A DNA stretch of 64,000 nt, taken from positions 62,001-126,000 of the forward strand of contig NZ_BCNT01000003.1 of NCBI RefSeq assembly GCF_001544075.1, written 5' to 3'. The stretch comes from Comamonas terrae (GTDB lineage: Bacteria; Pseudomonadota; Gammaproteobacteria; Burkholderiales; Burkholderiaceae_C). The notes beneath the pieces are model-generated. The model saw nothing but the letters and a program-made list of their open reading frames with translations. It was not told the DNA's origin and searched no databases. Position numbers and translations under genes: made by a program. Positions 8,402 to 21,018 of this stretch are shown here, piece after piece. Position 1 is the first letter of the stretch. Every line of letters begins with the position of its first letter.

Positions 8402-9145
8402 TCAGGCAAAGCTGTCGTCGTCGAAATAATCGCCGCCGTCCAGGCTGTTGCTGCTGGCGGTGTCGAAGATGCTGTCGATGCCGGCATCGCGCGCCAGCTG
8501 GTCGGAACCGCCGCTGTCGCCATAGAAGTTCTGCGTGATGTTCTCCTGCACGGCCGGCTGGCCCGCGCTGCCGCCGCCGAAGAGCCCGCTGCCCGCTCCG
8601 CGGTGGCCGCCCAGCAGGCTTTCCAGCCCGTTGAACAGGAACATGCCGCCGGCCACGCCGGCAGCCGACGCGGCGGCGCTGCTCAGAAAACTGCTGCCTG
8701 CCGAGGCGGCCGGGGCCGGCGCATAGGTCGGCGCGGGCGCAGCCGCAGGCCTGGGCGCGGCGCCAAACCAGCGCTCGCGCCAGCCCGAAGGCTGCTGGGG
8801 CGGGGCGCCGCGGTAGCCCGCATATTCGGATTCCTGCTCATAGCCTCGCTCAGGCGTGCGGCCGAACTGCGTGCCCAGCCCCCCCGAAAGAAAGCTGCCG
8901 GCGCCTTGCTGCGTGCCAGCGCCGGCCTGGGCCGCCTGCTGCTGCAGCTGGGCAATCTGCTGCTGCGCCTGCTGCAGTCCCTGCTCCAGCAGCAAGGTGC
9001 GCTGGGCCAGCCAGTAGGCTGCGTCGGGCACCGCCGCCAGACCCTGGCGGATTTCCGCCTCGGCCTGCGGGTCCTTGGGAGTGCCCTGGGCCTGTGCCAG
9101 GCGCTGGAACAAATCGTGCAGCAGTTGCTGTTCTTGAGAGGTCAT
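8402..9145 (-). CDS. DUF2076 domain-containing protein
   Basis: A 247-residue protein matching the DUF2076 layout. The N-terminus is MTSQEQQLLHDLFQRL, followed by a Gln-rich coiled coil (residues ~45-72), a Pro/Ala/Gly-rich middle, a small hydrophobic segment (AGVAGGMFLFNGLESLLGG), and an acidic C-terminus ending in an Asp-rich tail. The family is periplasmic or membrane-associated and of unknown function. The ATG at 9145 is preferred because AAGGAC lies just upstream and the start fits the family; the frame itself extends further without support. Confidence 0.8.
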   Translation of the reverse strand: MTSQEQQLLHDLFQRLAQAQGTPKDPQAEAEIRQGLAAVPDAAYWLAQRTLLLEQGLQQAQQQIAQLQQQAAQAGAGTQQGAGSFLSGGLGTQFGRTPERGYEQESEYAGYRGAPPQQPSGWRERWFGAAPRPAAAPAPTYAPAPAASAGSSFLSSAAASAAGVAGGMFLFNGLESLLGGHRGAGSGLFGGGSAGQPAVQENITQNFYGDSGGSDQLARDAGIDSIFDTASSNSLDGGDYFDDDSFA

Positions 9146-9353
9146 GGTCCTTGTCCTTTCTGCCGAGCAGATAGGGTCAGTATGCGCGGCAGCAAGAGCC
9201 CATTTGTGAAGGCTTCCCGCATGCTGGTTGCACGGTGTAACAGCGCCTGCGCCCCGCCCGCAGCGCAGGCTGCTGCGGGGCGCTGCAAGGCTTTGGTCCA
9301 CATGGGACAATGGCGGCCATCGCGCCCCGGGCGCCAATGCACAAGCAACAACC

Positions 9354-9875
9354 ATGGAAGTTACCGAACAATGCGTGGTCGCACTGACCTGGACGCTGAA
9401 AGACACACTGGGCGAAGAGCTGGACGTGCTCGACGAACCGGTCGAATTCCTGGTCGGCGGGGATGACCTGCTCAAGCGCGTGGAGGATGCGCTGCAGGGC
9501 CATACCGCGGGCCAGACGCTGGACCTGCACCTGGAGCCCGAAGAGGCTTTCGGCGACTACGACGAGAACCTGATCTTCCTCGAGCCGCTGGCACTTTTCC
9601 CCAAGGAAATCGAGGAAGGCATGACCTTCGAGGCCAGCGCCCTGCCCAAGGGCTGCAGCCAGGTGCCGGCGGACCTGCTCTATACCGTGAGCGAGATCTA
9701 CCCCGAGCATGTGGTGCTGGACGGCAACCACCCGCTGGCCGGCATCGCCCTGCGCCTGCACCTGAAGATCGAAGGCGTGCGCGAAGCCACCGAGGAAGAG
9801 ATCGGCCGCGGCACCGTGGGCACGGGCTTTTTCCGCATCGCCCCCATGGCGCCGGGCAACGACACGCTGCACTGA
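9354..9875 (+). CDS. FKBP-type peptidyl-prolyl cis-trans isomerase, SlyD-like
   Basis: A 173-residue protein of the SlyD/FkpA-like FKBP class. It catalyses Xaa-Pro isomerisation and probably has chaperone activity through the inserted flap domain, here about residues 65-125 (EEAFGDYDENL, then HPLAGIALRLHLKIEGVREA). The His/Cys-rich metal-binding tail of E. coli SlyD is absent. It is monocistronic, followed by a strong terminator. Confidence 0.85.
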   Translation: MEVTEQCVVALTWTLKDTLGEELDVLDEPVEFLVGGDDLLKRVEDALQGHTAGQTLDLHLEPEEAFGDYDENLIFLEPLALFPKEIEEGMTFEASALPKGCSQVPADLLYTVSEIYPEHVVLDGNHPLAGIALRLHLKIEGVREATEEEIGRGTVGTGFFRIAPMAPGNDTLH

Positions 9876-9894
9876 GCGGACGGACCGCGCCCAT

Positions 9895-9924
9895 GAAAAA
9901 GGGACTCCGCCGGAGTCCCTTTTT
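9895..9924. terminator. Rho-independent terminator
   Basis: GGGACTCC (9901-9908) pairs with GGAGTCCC (9912-9919), preceded by A5 and followed by T5. It lies between the convergent SlyD-like and glycine-zipper genes. Confidence 0.88.
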
Positions 9925-9948
9925 GCTGCGCCGCGCCGGCCCTGTGGA

Positions 9949-10509
9949 TCAGCGGTAGATCTGGTTGCCGTCCACGCGCACGTATTCGCCGATGTTGAGC
10001 TGGGGCGGCTGCTGGTAGTCGAAGGCGCGCACGCTGCCGTCGTTGAGCTGCACGGTCACGCGGTAGATGTCGCGCACGCTGCCGCCGCCCATGCCGTTTT
10101 GCACGGCATTGCCCGCCAGTGCGCCGCCGACCACGCCGGCAATCGTGGCCAGCGTGCGGCCCGAGCCCTTGCCCACCTGGTTGCCCAGGACGCCGCCGAT
10201 CACGCCGCCGGCAATGGCGCCGCCGGCACCCACGCCGCTGGAGTCCTGCACGCGCACGGTCTCGATGTTGAGCACGCGGCCCTGCTGGGCATAGTTGCCG
10301 TTCTGGTAGCCGTAGCCGCCGTTGTTCGCGGGATAGGCGGGGTAGGTGCTGGCCTGGTAGCCGCCGGTCTGATAGCTGCCTGTCTGGTAGGTGTTGGTCT
10401 GGTAGCCCTGGGCGGGATAGCGGCCCTGGGGATAGGCAACACATGCCGAGAGCATGGCCACCACGGCACCTGCAGCGGCAAGACGGCTCCAGCGTTGAAT
10501 GGCTTGCAT
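9949..10509 (-). CDS. Glycine-zipper outer-membrane lipoprotein (SlyB/17-kDa antigen-like)
   Basis: A 186-residue lipoprotein. The signal peptide ends in lipobox LSAC with Cys23. A Tyr/Gln/Thr-rich stretch follows, with imperfect YQTGSYQTGGYQ repeats (residues ~35-55). Then comes the glycine-zipper pair GGAIAGGVIGGVLGNQVGKG and ATIAGVVGGALAGNAV. The C-terminal part (IYRVTVQLNDGSVRAFDY) resembles SlyB. It probably sits in the outer membrane as a structural or stress-related lipoprotein. Confidence 0.85.
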   Translation of the reverse strand: MQAIQRWSRLAAAGAVVAMLSACVAYPQGRYPAQGYQTNTYQTGSYQTGGYQASTYPAYPANNGGYGYQNGNYAQQGRVLNIETVRVQDSSGVGAGGAIAGGVIGGVLGNQVGKGSGRTLATIAGVVGGALAGNAVQNGMGGGSVRDIYRVTVQLNDGSVRAFDYQQPPQLNIGEYVRVDGNQIYR

Positions 10510-10724
10510 CGAGAAATCTCCTGTGGTCGAAAGTAGCGGACAGGCCCCTGGCAGCTGCGCCGGTGCAGATGCGCGGGAATCCGCTGTTCCCGGCTTCTAC
10601 GGCACCCGGCCGCGATCCTGTCCCGATGATGCTCTATCAACGCGGCCTCTGCCGTAGGCGACGACAGCGCTCACATTTGCTCACCAAAAAGGCGCGCTGC
10701 AACACCTGCCTGCACAAGCGGCAC

Positions 10725-11093
10725 TCAGCGGCGCGTGTGCACATCCACCAGCGTGCCGCTGCGGGCGTCCACATAGAGCTTGACCGCCCGGCCGTCGGCG
10801 CTCGTGGCCTTGAGCTTGTACAGGCCGTCGGCCCAGCGGATCTCCTGCAGATCGCGGTATCCGATATGCACCAGGCGGTCGCGGATCTCGCTGGCCGGTA
10901 GCGTGCTGGCTGCGGCCCCTGCCGGTGCGCCGGTTGCGCCGCTCTGTGCCGGGGAAGGCGCCGCCTCGGCCTGGACCGCGGCCGAAGCCAAGAGCATCAG
11001 CGCCGCGCCGGTGGCCAGCACCGCGCGGCGCAGCTGCTGCGCCAGGGTGCCGCAATGGGTATCGATGCGCGCGGTGCAGGTCTGGAAATCCAT
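10725..11093 (-). CDS. PepSY domain-containing exported protein
   Basis: A 122-residue protein with an N-terminal signal or anchor (ALMLLASAAVQAEA) and a C-terminal PepSY-like unit (ASEIRDRLVHIGYRDLQEIRWADGLYKLKATSADGRAVKLYVDARSGTLV, residues ~66-115). PepSY domains are linked to protease inhibition or extracytoplasmic sensing. It is divergent from a second PepSY gene that heads the two-component operon, so the two may share control. Confidence 0.75.
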   Translation of the reverse strand: MDFQTCTARIDTHCGTLAQQLRRAVLATGAALMLLASAAVQAEAAPSPAQSGATGAPAGAAASTLPASEIRDRLVHIGYRDLQEIRWADGLYKLKATSADGRAVKLYVDARSGTLVDVHTRR

Positions 11094-11262
11094 AGGTCTC
11101 CTTCAGGGACGTGTTGCGGGTGAAAGACAGCCCCAATGCCGCAATGCCAAAAAGGCCGGGAAGCCGGGCTGCATGGGTGCCATTGTTCGAAAACCTGCCT
11201 GAACGCCGCCTGAAGCGCCTGTTCAGCCTGCGTTCATCCTGGCTCCGCTATAAGCCTGAACC

Positions 11263-11622
11263 ATGACTGCCTGCCCGCCTTCCCGCCTTGCCCCACCCAC
11301 CTGCCGTGTCCGCCGGCTCGTGCAGGCCGCCGCTCTGGCCTGCGCCCTGCTGCCGTCCGCCTGGCTGCAAACGGCCCAGGCCGGCAGCGACGACCACGAA
11401 CTGGCCCGCCAGGCCCTGCAGCAAGGCAAGATACTGCCTTTGCGCACGGTGATGGACCGCGTGGAGGAGCAATACCGGGGCCAGGTGATCAAGGTGGAAT
11501 TCGAGCGCGACGACGGCCTGTTCGTCTACGACATCCGCCTGCTGCAGAACGACGGCAAACTGGTCAAGCTCAAGCTCGATGCACGCGACGGCAGCCTGAT
11601 CAGCATGAAGCGCAAGAACTGA
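11263..11622 (+). CDS. PepSY domain-containing exported protein, first gene of the two-component operon
   Basis: A 119-residue protein with signal peptide (LVQAAALACALLPSAWLQTAQA) and PepSY-like repeat (LRTVMDRVEEQYRGQVIKVEFERDDGLFVYDIRLLQNDGKLVKLKLDARDGSLI). It lies 19 bp before the response regulator gene, probably in the same transcript. In related operons such PepSY proteins accompany PhoPQ-like systems; a sensing or feedback role is inferred. Confidence 0.78.
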   Translation: MTACPPSRLAPPTCRVRRLVQAAALACALLPSAWLQTAQAGSDDHELARQALQQGKILPLRTVMDRVEEQYRGQVIKVEFERDDGLFVYDIRLLQNDGKLVKLKLDARDGSLISMKRKN

Positions 11623-11641
11623 GCCGCGAAGAGAGGAAAGC

Positions 11642-12346
11642 ATGCGAATCCTGTTGGTCGAGGACGAACCCACGCTGCGCGGGCAGCTGCTGCAGGCGCT
11701 GCAGCAGGCAGGGCACACGGTGGAAACCGCCGCGGACGGCGCCACGGCCCAGTACCTGGGCGAAGTCGAGGACTTCGACGCCGCCGTGCTGGACCTGGGC
11801 CTGCCCGTGCGCGACGGGCTGACCGTGCTGCGCGCCTGGCGCGAGCAGGGCCGGCCCATGCCGGTACTCATCCTCACGGCCCGCGCGGCCTGGCACGAGA
11901 AAGTGGCCGGCATGGACGCCGGGGCCGACGACTATCTGGCCAAGCCCTTCCACATGGAGGAACTGCTGGCGCGGCTGCGCGCGCTGCTGCGGCGCCTGAG
12001 CCCGCATGCCAGCGCACACTGGCAGTGCGGCCCCATCGTGCTCGATTCGCGCCAGGCCCGCGTCACCGTGGACGGCCGGGCGCTCACGCTCACCAGCCAT
12101 GAATTCAAGGTGCTGGCCCTGCTCATGCAGCGCGCCGGCGCCGTGGTCTCGCGCACCGAGCTGTCCGAGCACATCTACCCGCAGGACAGCGACCGCGACT
12201 CCAACACCATCGAAGTCTTTGTAGGCCGCCTGCGCAAGAAGCTGCCCCCCGGCAGCATCGCAACCGTGCGCGGCCTGGGCTACCGGCTCGTGGACACCGC
12301 CGGGGCCGGCCAAGCCTGGGCCGCCGGCACGCCGCTGAGCGCATGA
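11642..12346 (+). CDS. OmpR/PhoP-family response regulator
   Basis: A 234-residue regulator. The receiver domain (1-115) has acidic residues E7-D8, phosphoacceptor Asp51 in AVLDLGLP, and the conserved Lys in LAKPF. The C-terminal winged helix (130-220) shows LTSHEFKVLALLM, SNTIEVFVGRLRKKL and TVRGLGYRL. GAGAGGAAAGC gives a good ribosome-binding site. The stop overlaps the kinase start by ATGA. Confidence 0.93.
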   Translation: MRILLVEDEPTLRGQLLQALQQAGHTVETAADGATAQYLGEVEDFDAAVLDLGLPVRDGLTVLRAWREQGRPMPVLILTARAAWHEKVAGMDAGADDYLAKPFHMEELLARLRALLRRLSPHASAHWQCGPIVLDSRQARVTVDGRALTLTSHEFKVLALLMQRAGAVVSRTELSEHIYPQDSDRDSNTIEVFVGRLRKKLPPGSIATVRGLGYRLVDTAGAGQAWAAGTPLSA

Positions 12347-13827
12347 GCGGCGCCCCCGGCTTCGCGCCCTGGCGCCTGGCGGGCTGGCGCGGCTCGCTGC
12401 GCCTGCGCCTGTTCGTGGGCACGCTGGTCTGGGTGCTGATGGCCATTGCCGTGGCCGGCTGGGGCCTGCGCGCGCTGTTTGCCGAGCACATCGCCCAGCA
12501 GCTGCGCAGCCAGCTCGTGCTGCAGCTGGACCGGCTCAGCGCCGGCGTCAACCTGCAGGGCGACGGGCGCATCGGCGTCCAACCCGCGCCCAGCGACCAG
12601 CGCCTGCAGCAGCCGTTGTCGGGCCTGTACTGGCAGATCGACCAGCTCGATGCCGCGGGCCGCGGCACCGCGCATGCGGGCGTGCAGCGCTCGCGTTCGC
12701 TGTGGGACCAGACGCTGGACTGGTCGCGCTTCGCGCCGCAAGGCGGCGCGGCAGCGCTCGTCCACGGGCGCCTGCCCATGGCGCAAGGCCAGCCCGGCAA
12801 GGCGGACCGGTGGCTGGAAGTGGTGTCCCGCGAGCTGCAGCTGCCCGAGGCCGGCGCGCCGCCGCTGCGCCTCATGGTCGCGGCCGACGGCAGCCTGCTG
12901 GCCGAGCCGCTGCAGCGCTTCACGCGCATGCTGGCCATGGCCCTGGGCACGCTGGCGCTGGGGCTGATCGCGGCCGTGGCCATCCAGCTGCAGCTGGCGC
13001 TGGCGCCGCTGGCGGCCATCCGCCGGCAGCTGGCGGCGATACGCCAGGGCGACGCCGCCGAGCTGCAGGGCCGGCACCCGAGCGAGCTGATGCCGCTGGT
13101 GCAGGAGTTCAACCATGTGCTGCAGACCAATGCCGAGATGGTGCAGCGCGCGCGCACCCAGGCCGGCAACCTGGCCCACGCGGTCAACACGCCGCTGACC
13201 ATTCTGGCCAATGCCGCCGCGCAGCAGGACTCTGCGCTGGCCGAGCTGGTGCGCGAGCAGGTGGCCAGCGCCAGCCGCCAGGTGGAGCACCATCTGGCGC
13301 GCGCGCGCGCCGCAGCCACCCAGGCCGCCGGCCTGCGCACGCCGCTGCAGCCGCCGCTGCAGTCGCTGGTGCGCACCATGGCGCGGCTGCATGCGGGCCG
13401 CGGCATCCGCTTCGAGATCGAGGGGAGGCCCGAGGACTGGGACTTTCGCGGCGATGTGCAGGATCTGATGGAGATGCTGGGCAATCTGCTCGACAACGCG
13501 GGCAAATGGGCGCGCTCCACGGTGCGGCTGCAGGTGCAGGGCCAGGACCAGTGCGTGGTGCTGTGCGTGGACGACGACGGCCCGGGCATAGAGCAGCAGG
13601 CGCGCGAGCGCATTTTCGAGCGCGGCCGGCGCCTGGACGAAAAGCGCCCGGGCACGGGCCTGGGCCTGGATATCGTGCGCGATCTGGTGCAGTCGTATGG
13701 CGGCCGCATCGAAGCCCGCACCGCCCCGCTGGGCGGCCTGCGCATGCGGCTGGAGCTGCCCGCCATTCCGCATGCGGATACGCCAGCCAGGCCGTCTATC
13801 CAAGGGCAGGACTCAACAAAAGCATAG
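12343..13827 (+). CDS. Sensor histidine kinase, PhoQ-like
   Basis: A 494-residue inner-membrane kinase. It has TM1 at about residues 25-45, a periplasmic sensor region of roughly 150 residues, TM2 near 195-220, then a HAMP-like linker. The phospho-accepting His279 is in NLAHAVNTPL, the N box is GNLLDNAGKWA, and the G boxes are DDDGPGIE and GTGLGLDIV. The H-box sequence is the PhoQ/QseC-like variant. It is translationally coupled to the response regulator. The signal sensed is unknown; adjacent PepSY proteins suggest an envelope signal. Confidence 0.92.
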   Translation: MSGAPGFAPWRLAGWRGSLRLRLFVGTLVWVLMAIAVAGWGLRALFAEHIAQQLRSQLVLQLDRLSAGVNLQGDGRIGVQPAPSDQRLQQPLSGLYWQIDQLDAAGRGTAHAGVQRSRSLWDQTLDWSRFAPQGGAAALVHGRLPMAQGQPGKADRWLEVVSRELQLPEAGAPPLRLMVAADGSLLAEPLQRFTRMLAMALGTLALGLIAAVAIQLQLALAPLAAIRRQLAAIRQGDAAELQGRHPSELMPLVQEFNHVLQTNAEMVQRARTQAGNLAHAVNTPLTILANAAAQQDSALAELVREQVASASRQVEHHLARARAAATQAAGLRTPLQPPLQSLVRTMARLHAGRGIRFEIEGRPEDWDFRGDVQDLMEMLGNLLDNAGKWARSTVRLQVQGQDQCVVLCVDDDGPGIEQQARERIFERGRRLDEKRPGTGLGLDIVRDLVQSYGGRIEARTAPLGGLRMRLELPAIPHADTPARPSIQGQDSTKA

Positions 13828-13839
13828 CTGCTTGCGCTT
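13824..13839. repeat. AT-rich intergenic repeat, copy 2 (ATAGCTGCTTGCGCTT)
   Basis: The 16-bp core sits just after the kinase stop in a lower-GC 130-bp gap. The same gap also holds a reverse-oriented relative (GGCGCTGCAAGCTCCTTGA near 13889-13907). Confidence 0.65.
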
Positions 13840-13964
13840 TCTGCACCTTGGATTCATGCAGAAACTTGGTTGTTTCTTATGTCCATCAGGCGCTGCAAGC
13901 TCCTTGAAGCATAGCAACCCGGCATGGGCTGCCCGACGCTTTCCTTGGTCAGCGGCTCTGGCCC

Positions 13965-14414
13965 CTACTGCTTGCCGGTCGAGCCGTAGCCACCCTCGCC
14001 GCGCTCGCTGGCATCGGCGAATTCCTCGACCAGATTGAAGCGGGCCTGCACCACGGGCACGATGACCAGCTGGGCCAGGCGGTCCATGGGCTGCAGCGTG
14101 AAAGCGGTCTGCGAGCGGTTCCAGGCGCTGACCATGAGCTGGCCCTGGTAGTCCGAATCGATCAGCCCGACCAGGTTGCCCAGCACGATGCCGTGCTTGT
14201 GGCCCAGGCCCGAGCGCGGCAGGATCATGGCGGCATAGCCGGGGTCCTGCAGATGCATGGCCATGCCGGTGGGGATCAGCTGCCACTGGCCGGGCTCCAG
14301 CACCACGGGCGCGTCGATGCAGGCGCGCAGGTCCAGGCCGGCGCTGCCGGGCGTGGCATAGGCGGGCATGTTCTCGCGCAGGCGCGCATCCAGAATCTTG
14401 ACATCTACTTTCAT
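13965..14414 (-). CDS. dut: Deoxyuridine 5'-triphosphate nucleotidohydrolase (dUTPase)
   Basis: A 149-residue trimeric dUTPase that converts dUTP to dUMP and pyrophosphate. The five motifs are present: [44 protein letters not shown] and the C-terminal [12 protein letters not shown] that closes over the active site. The ATG at 14414 is preferred over longer frames because MKVDVKILD matches the family start, with AAAGG upstream. Confidence 0.96.
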   Translation of the reverse strand: MKVDVKILDARLRENMPAYATPGSAGLDLRACIDAPVVLEPGQWQLIPTGMAMHLQDPGYAAMILPRSGLGHKHGIVLGNLVGLIDSDYQGQLMVSAWNRSQTAFTLQPMDRLAQLVIVPVVQARFNLVEEFADASERGEGGYGSTGKQ

Positions 14415-14543
14415 AACAACCTTTGCTGGCGCGCCGCCGCTGCGGCGCGCTCTCGGATCTGCAAACGCCTTTCCCGCCACGGCCCGCAGGGCGGGCGGAA
14501 AGGCAAAGGGCGCCATTGTGCCTGCCGCCGGGAGCCGAATCGC

Positions 14544-15092
14544 TTATCTGCCCCGGAGCTTGGCGATCAGATTGCCCAGCAGCGAGAACCAGGCCATCAG
14601 CGACACCGCGGTGCCCAGGGCCGGCGAGACCCGCGTCAGCATCGCGCCCGCCACGACCATGAACAGCACGAACGGCGAAACCCAGGGACGCCGCCGGGGG
14701 GCGGCCTGCGCCTTGCGGCTGTCGATCTCACGCTCGATTTCCTGAAAGCGGCGCCTGGCCTCGGCTTTGGACAGGCGGGCGGCGGAGTTGCGGTCCGCGC
14801 CCTGCGCGGCGGGCCGGGCGCGCGCCGCGCTGGCGACGGCTCCTGCAGCGCCCAGGCGACGGGCCTGATCCGGCTGAGCCGGCTGCAATGGCTGGGCGGC
14901 CTCGCGGGCCTGCTGCAGCTTCTCTCGCATCTGGGCCAGCGGGGATTCCGACTGGCTGCCCGGCGTGGCCGAGGCCTGCATCACGGCACTGGCAATGCTG
15001 TGGCTCGTGCGGCGGAACTCGGGACTGGCGCGCAGCAGCTTGTCGACATAGGCCACATAGTCGCCATTGCGCGGGCCTTCGTAGGGGTTCAC
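14544..15092 (-). CDS. Conserved hypothetical protein with C-terminal membrane segments
   Basis: A 182-residue protein of unknown function. It has a polar N-terminal region (residues 1-110) with a predicted helix ([17 protein letters not shown]), an Arg-rich amphipathic stretch ([20 protein letters not shown]), then two hydrophobic segments ([15 protein letters not shown] and [18 protein letters not shown]). The GTG start overlaps the coaBC stop (GTGA), so it is translated coupled to coaBC. I do not recognise a characterised family. Confidence 0.7.
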   Translation of the reverse strand: MNPYEGPRNGDYVAYVDKLLRASPEFRRTSHSIASAVMQASATPGSQSESPLAQMREKLQQAREAAQPLQPAQPDQARRLGAAGAVASAARARPAAQGADRNSAARLSKAEARRRFQEIEREIDSRKAQAAPRRRPWVSPFVLFMVVAGAMLTRVSPALGTAVSLMAWFSLLGNLIAKLRGR

Positions 15093-16336
15093 GGGCGCTC
15101 CTCCTTGCGCGCTGCCCCCCGGGCGGCGAGGCGCTGCGCAATGTCCTCGACCAGCTGGCGCGCCAGCACGGCCTTGGACGCATGGGGCAGCTCCTTGCTG
15201 CCGTGCTCGTCGATCAGCAGCAGGGCGTTGTCGTCCTTGCCGAAGGTGGCCGGCCCGATATTGCCCACCAGCAGCGGCACGCCCTTGCGCTTGCGCTTGG
15301 CGCTGGCGTGCTGCAGCAGGTCATGGCTCTCGGCCGCGAAGCCCACGCAGTACAGCTGGCCGCTGCGCGCGCGTTCGGACTGGGCGACCGTGGCCAGGAT
15401 GTCGGGGTTCTCGACAAAGGCCAGGGCCGGCACGTCGCCCGATCCGTCCTTCTTGATCTTCTGGTCCGAGAATTCCGCCGGGCGCCAGTCGGCGACGGCC
15501 GCCGTGGCGACGAACACCGAGGCATCGCCGACGCGCGCCTGCACCGCCTCCAGCATCTGCCGGGCGGACTGCACATTGACGCGCGCCACGCCGCGCGGCG
15601 TGGCCAGGTGCACGGGGCCGGCCACCAGCGTGACCTCGGCCCCCGCCTCGCGCGCCGCGCGCGCAATCGCAAAGCCCATCTTGCCGCTGGAATGGTTGGT
15701 GATGCCGCGCACCGGATCGATGGCCTCGAAGGTCGGGCCGGCCGTCACCAGCACATGCTGGCCCTGCAGGCGCTTGGGCGTGAAGAAGGCTGCCAGTTCC
15801 TCCATGATCTCCTCGGGCTCCAGCATGCGGCCGTCGCCGGTCTCGCCGCAGGCCTGGCTGCCGTTGCCCACGCCCAGCACGGTGGCGCCGTCCAGCGCCA
15901 CGCGCGACAGATTGCGCTGCGTGGCCGGGTGGGCCCACATCTCGCGGTTCATGGCCGGCGCCAGCAGCAGGGGTACGCGCTCCATGGGGCGGGCCAGGCA
16001 CAGCAGGCTCAGCAGCTCGTCCGAGCGGCCCTGCACCAGGCGCGCGATGAAGTCCGCGCTGCACGGCGCGATCAGGATGGCGTCGGCTTCGCGGCTCAGG
16101 TTGATGTGGGGCATGTTGTTGGGTTCGCGCACATCCCACTGGGAGGTGTAGACTGCGCGGCCTGAAAGCGCCTGCATGGTGACCGCAGTCATGAACTGCT
16201 CTGCCGCCTCGGTCATCACCACCTGCACGGTGGCGCCGGCCTGCACCAGCAAACGGCACAGCTGCGCCGATTTGTAACAAGCCACGCCCCCGGAGAGACC
16301 CAGCACCAGATGTTTGCCTGCGAACACTTCAGTCAT
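15089..16336 (-). CDS. coaBC: Bifunctional phosphopantothenoylcysteine decarboxylase / phosphopantothenate-cysteine ligase
   Basis: A 415-residue cytoplasmic flavoenzyme for two steps of coenzyme A synthesis. The CoaC half starts [15 protein letters not shown] and contains the active-site His (NNMPHINLS), the PAMN motif ([11 protein letters not shown]) and the substrate-clamp Cys in [11 protein letters not shown]. The CoaB half follows ([25 protein letters not shown], then KIKKDG). The ATG at 16336 is preferred to an upstream in-frame TTG. Together with dut nearby this is a typical beta-proteobacterial arrangement. Confidence 0.96.
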   Translation of the reverse strand: MTEVFAGKHLVLGLSGGVACYKSAQLCRLLVQAGATVQVVMTEAAEQFMTAVTMQALSGRAVYTSQWDVREPNNMPHINLSREADAILIAPCSADFIARLVQGRSDELLSLLCLARPMERVPLLLAPAMNREMWAHPATQRNLSRVALDGATVLGVGNGSQACGETGDGRMLEPEEIMEELAAFFTPKRLQGQHVLVTAGPTFEAIDPVRGITNHSSGKMGFAIARAAREAGAEVTLVAGPVHLATPRGVARVNVQSARQMLEAVQARVGDASVFVATAAVADWRPAEFSDQKIKKDGSGDVPALAFVENPDILATVAQSERARSGQLYCVGFAAESHDLLQHASAKRKRKGVPLLVGNIGPATFGKDDNALLLIDEHGSKELPHASKAVLARQLVEDIAQRLAARGAARKEERP

Positions 16337-16403
16337 GGCGCGCAATTTAGCAGACCCGCGCCGCCGCCGCTGCAGCGCGAAAAGGCTTTGAACGGCCCGC
16401 TAG

Positions 16404-18131
<1,728 letters not shown>

Positions 18132-18165
18132 AAAAGAGAGCGGATCGCGCTTGATGAGTCACACT

Positions 18166-18213
18166 TGTCAAGCGCTTTTACATTGAGAGCGGCTTGCAGC
18201 AAGCGCAGGCCGC
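18166..18213. repeat. AT-rich intergenic repeat, divergent copy
   Basis: The pyrG-kdsA gap contains TCAAGCGCTTTTACATTGAG followed by GGCTTGCAGCAAGCGCAGGC, a diverged inverted arrangement of the same GCTTGCGC-type core as the other dispersed repeats. Confidence 0.4.
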
Positions 18214-18243
18214 TACCATTTCCAAGTTTCCGAGGAACCCACC

Positions 18244-19101
18244 ATGAAACTCTGCGGCTTCGACATCGGCCTTGACCAAAGCTTTTTCCTGATTGCCGGC
18301 CCCTGCGTGGTCGAGTCCGAGCAGCTGCAGATGGACGTGGCCGGCCAGCTCAAGGAAATCACCTCTTCGCTAGGCATTCCCTTCATCTTCAAAAGCAGCT
18401 TCGACAAGGCCAACCGCTCCTCGGGTACCAGCTTTCGCGGCCCGGGCATGGAAAAAGGCCTGGAGATCCTGGCCAAGGTGAAAAAGGAAATCGGCGTGCC
18501 CGTGCTCACCGACGTGCACACCGAGGCCGAAGTGCCCCATGTGGCCGCCGTGGTGGACGTGCTGCAGACGCCGGCCTTCCTGTGCCGCCAGACCGACTTC
18601 ATCCGCGCCTGCGCCCAGTCCGGCAAGCCCGTGAACATCAAGAAGGGCCAGTTCCTCGCACCGCACGACATGAAGAACGTCATCGACAAGGCCCGCGCCG
18701 CCGCCAGGGAAGCCGGCCTGCCCGAGGACAGCTTCATGGCCTGCGAGCGCGGCGCCAGCTTCGGCTACAACAACCTGGTCAGCGACATGCGCTCGCTGGC
18801 CATCATGCGCGAGACCGGCGCCCCCGTTGTGTTCGACGCCACCCACAGCGTGCAGCTGCCCGGCGGCAACGGCACCAGCAGCGGCGGCATGCGCGAGATG
18901 GTGCCCGTGCTCTCGCGCGCGGCCGTGGCCGTGGGCGTGGCGGGCCTGTTCATGGAAACCCACCCCGATCCCTGCAACGCCCTCTCGGACGGCCCCAACG
19001 CCGTGCCGCTCAGGCACATGAAGGCGCTGCTCGAAACCCTGGTGGCGCTGGACGGCATCACCAAGAAGAACGGCTTCCTCGAAAACAGCTTCGGAGTCTG
19101 A
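18244..19101 (+). CDS. kdsA: 3-deoxy-8-phosphooctulonate synthase (KDO-8-P synthase), metal-dependent class
   Basis: A 285-residue enzyme condensing phosphoenolpyruvate and arabinose-5-phosphate for lipopolysaccharide core synthesis. Conserved elements are [54 protein letters not shown] and METHPDP. At position 21 the motif AGPCVVES has Cys where the metal-independent E. coli type has Asn, placing this enzyme in the metal-dependent class II. GAGGAA precedes the ATG. Confidence 0.97.
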   Translation: MKLCGFDIGLDQSFFLIAGPCVVESEQLQMDVAGQLKEITSSLGIPFIFKSSFDKANRSSGTSFRGPGMEKGLEILAKVKKEIGVPVLTDVHTEAEVPHVAAVVDVLQTPAFLCRQTDFIRACAQSGKPVNIKKGQFLAPHDMKNVIDKARAAAREAGLPEDSFMACERGASFGYNNLVSDMRSLAIMRETGAPVVFDATHSVQLPGGNGTSSGGMREMVPVLSRAAVAVGVAGLFMETHPDPCNALSDGPNAVPLRHMKALLETLVALDGITKKNGFLENSFGV

Positions 19102-19103
19102 AC

Positions 19104-19394
19104 ATGGCCAGCGGCTACATCATCGCCCACGTGGATATCACCCGGCCCGAGCAATACGACGAGTACCGCAAATGGAGCACCGCCGCCATGCAGGCGCATG
19201 GCGCCGAAGTCTGCGTGCGCGGCGGCCGGATGGCCGTGCTCGAAGGCGACTTCGCGCCGCAGCGCGTGGTCGTGCTCAAGTTTCCCAGCTTCGAGGCGGC
19301 CCAGGCCTTCTACGACACGCCCGAGTACCGCAAGGCGCGCCAGGCGCGCGAAGGTGCGGCCCTGATGCGCATGATCTGCGTGGAAGGCGTCTGA
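19104..19394 (+). CDS. DUF1330 domain-containing protein
   Basis: A 96-residue ferredoxin-like alpha/beta-barrel (dimeric) protein of the DUF1330 family: GYIIAHVDITRPEQYDEYRK at the start, and FPSFEAAQAFYDTPEYRKARQAR in the middle. The function is unknown. It starts 2 bp after the kdsA stop, so it is almost certainly cotranscribed, and sits between kdsA and eno as in many Burkholderiales. Confidence 0.9.
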   Translation: MASGYIIAHVDITRPEQYDEYRKWSTAAMQAHGAEVCVRGGRMAVLEGDFAPQRVVVLKFPSFEAAQAFYDTPEYRKARQAREGAALMRMICVEGV

Positions 19395-21008
<1,614 letters not shown>

Positions 21009-21018
21009 TAAGGAGCAC

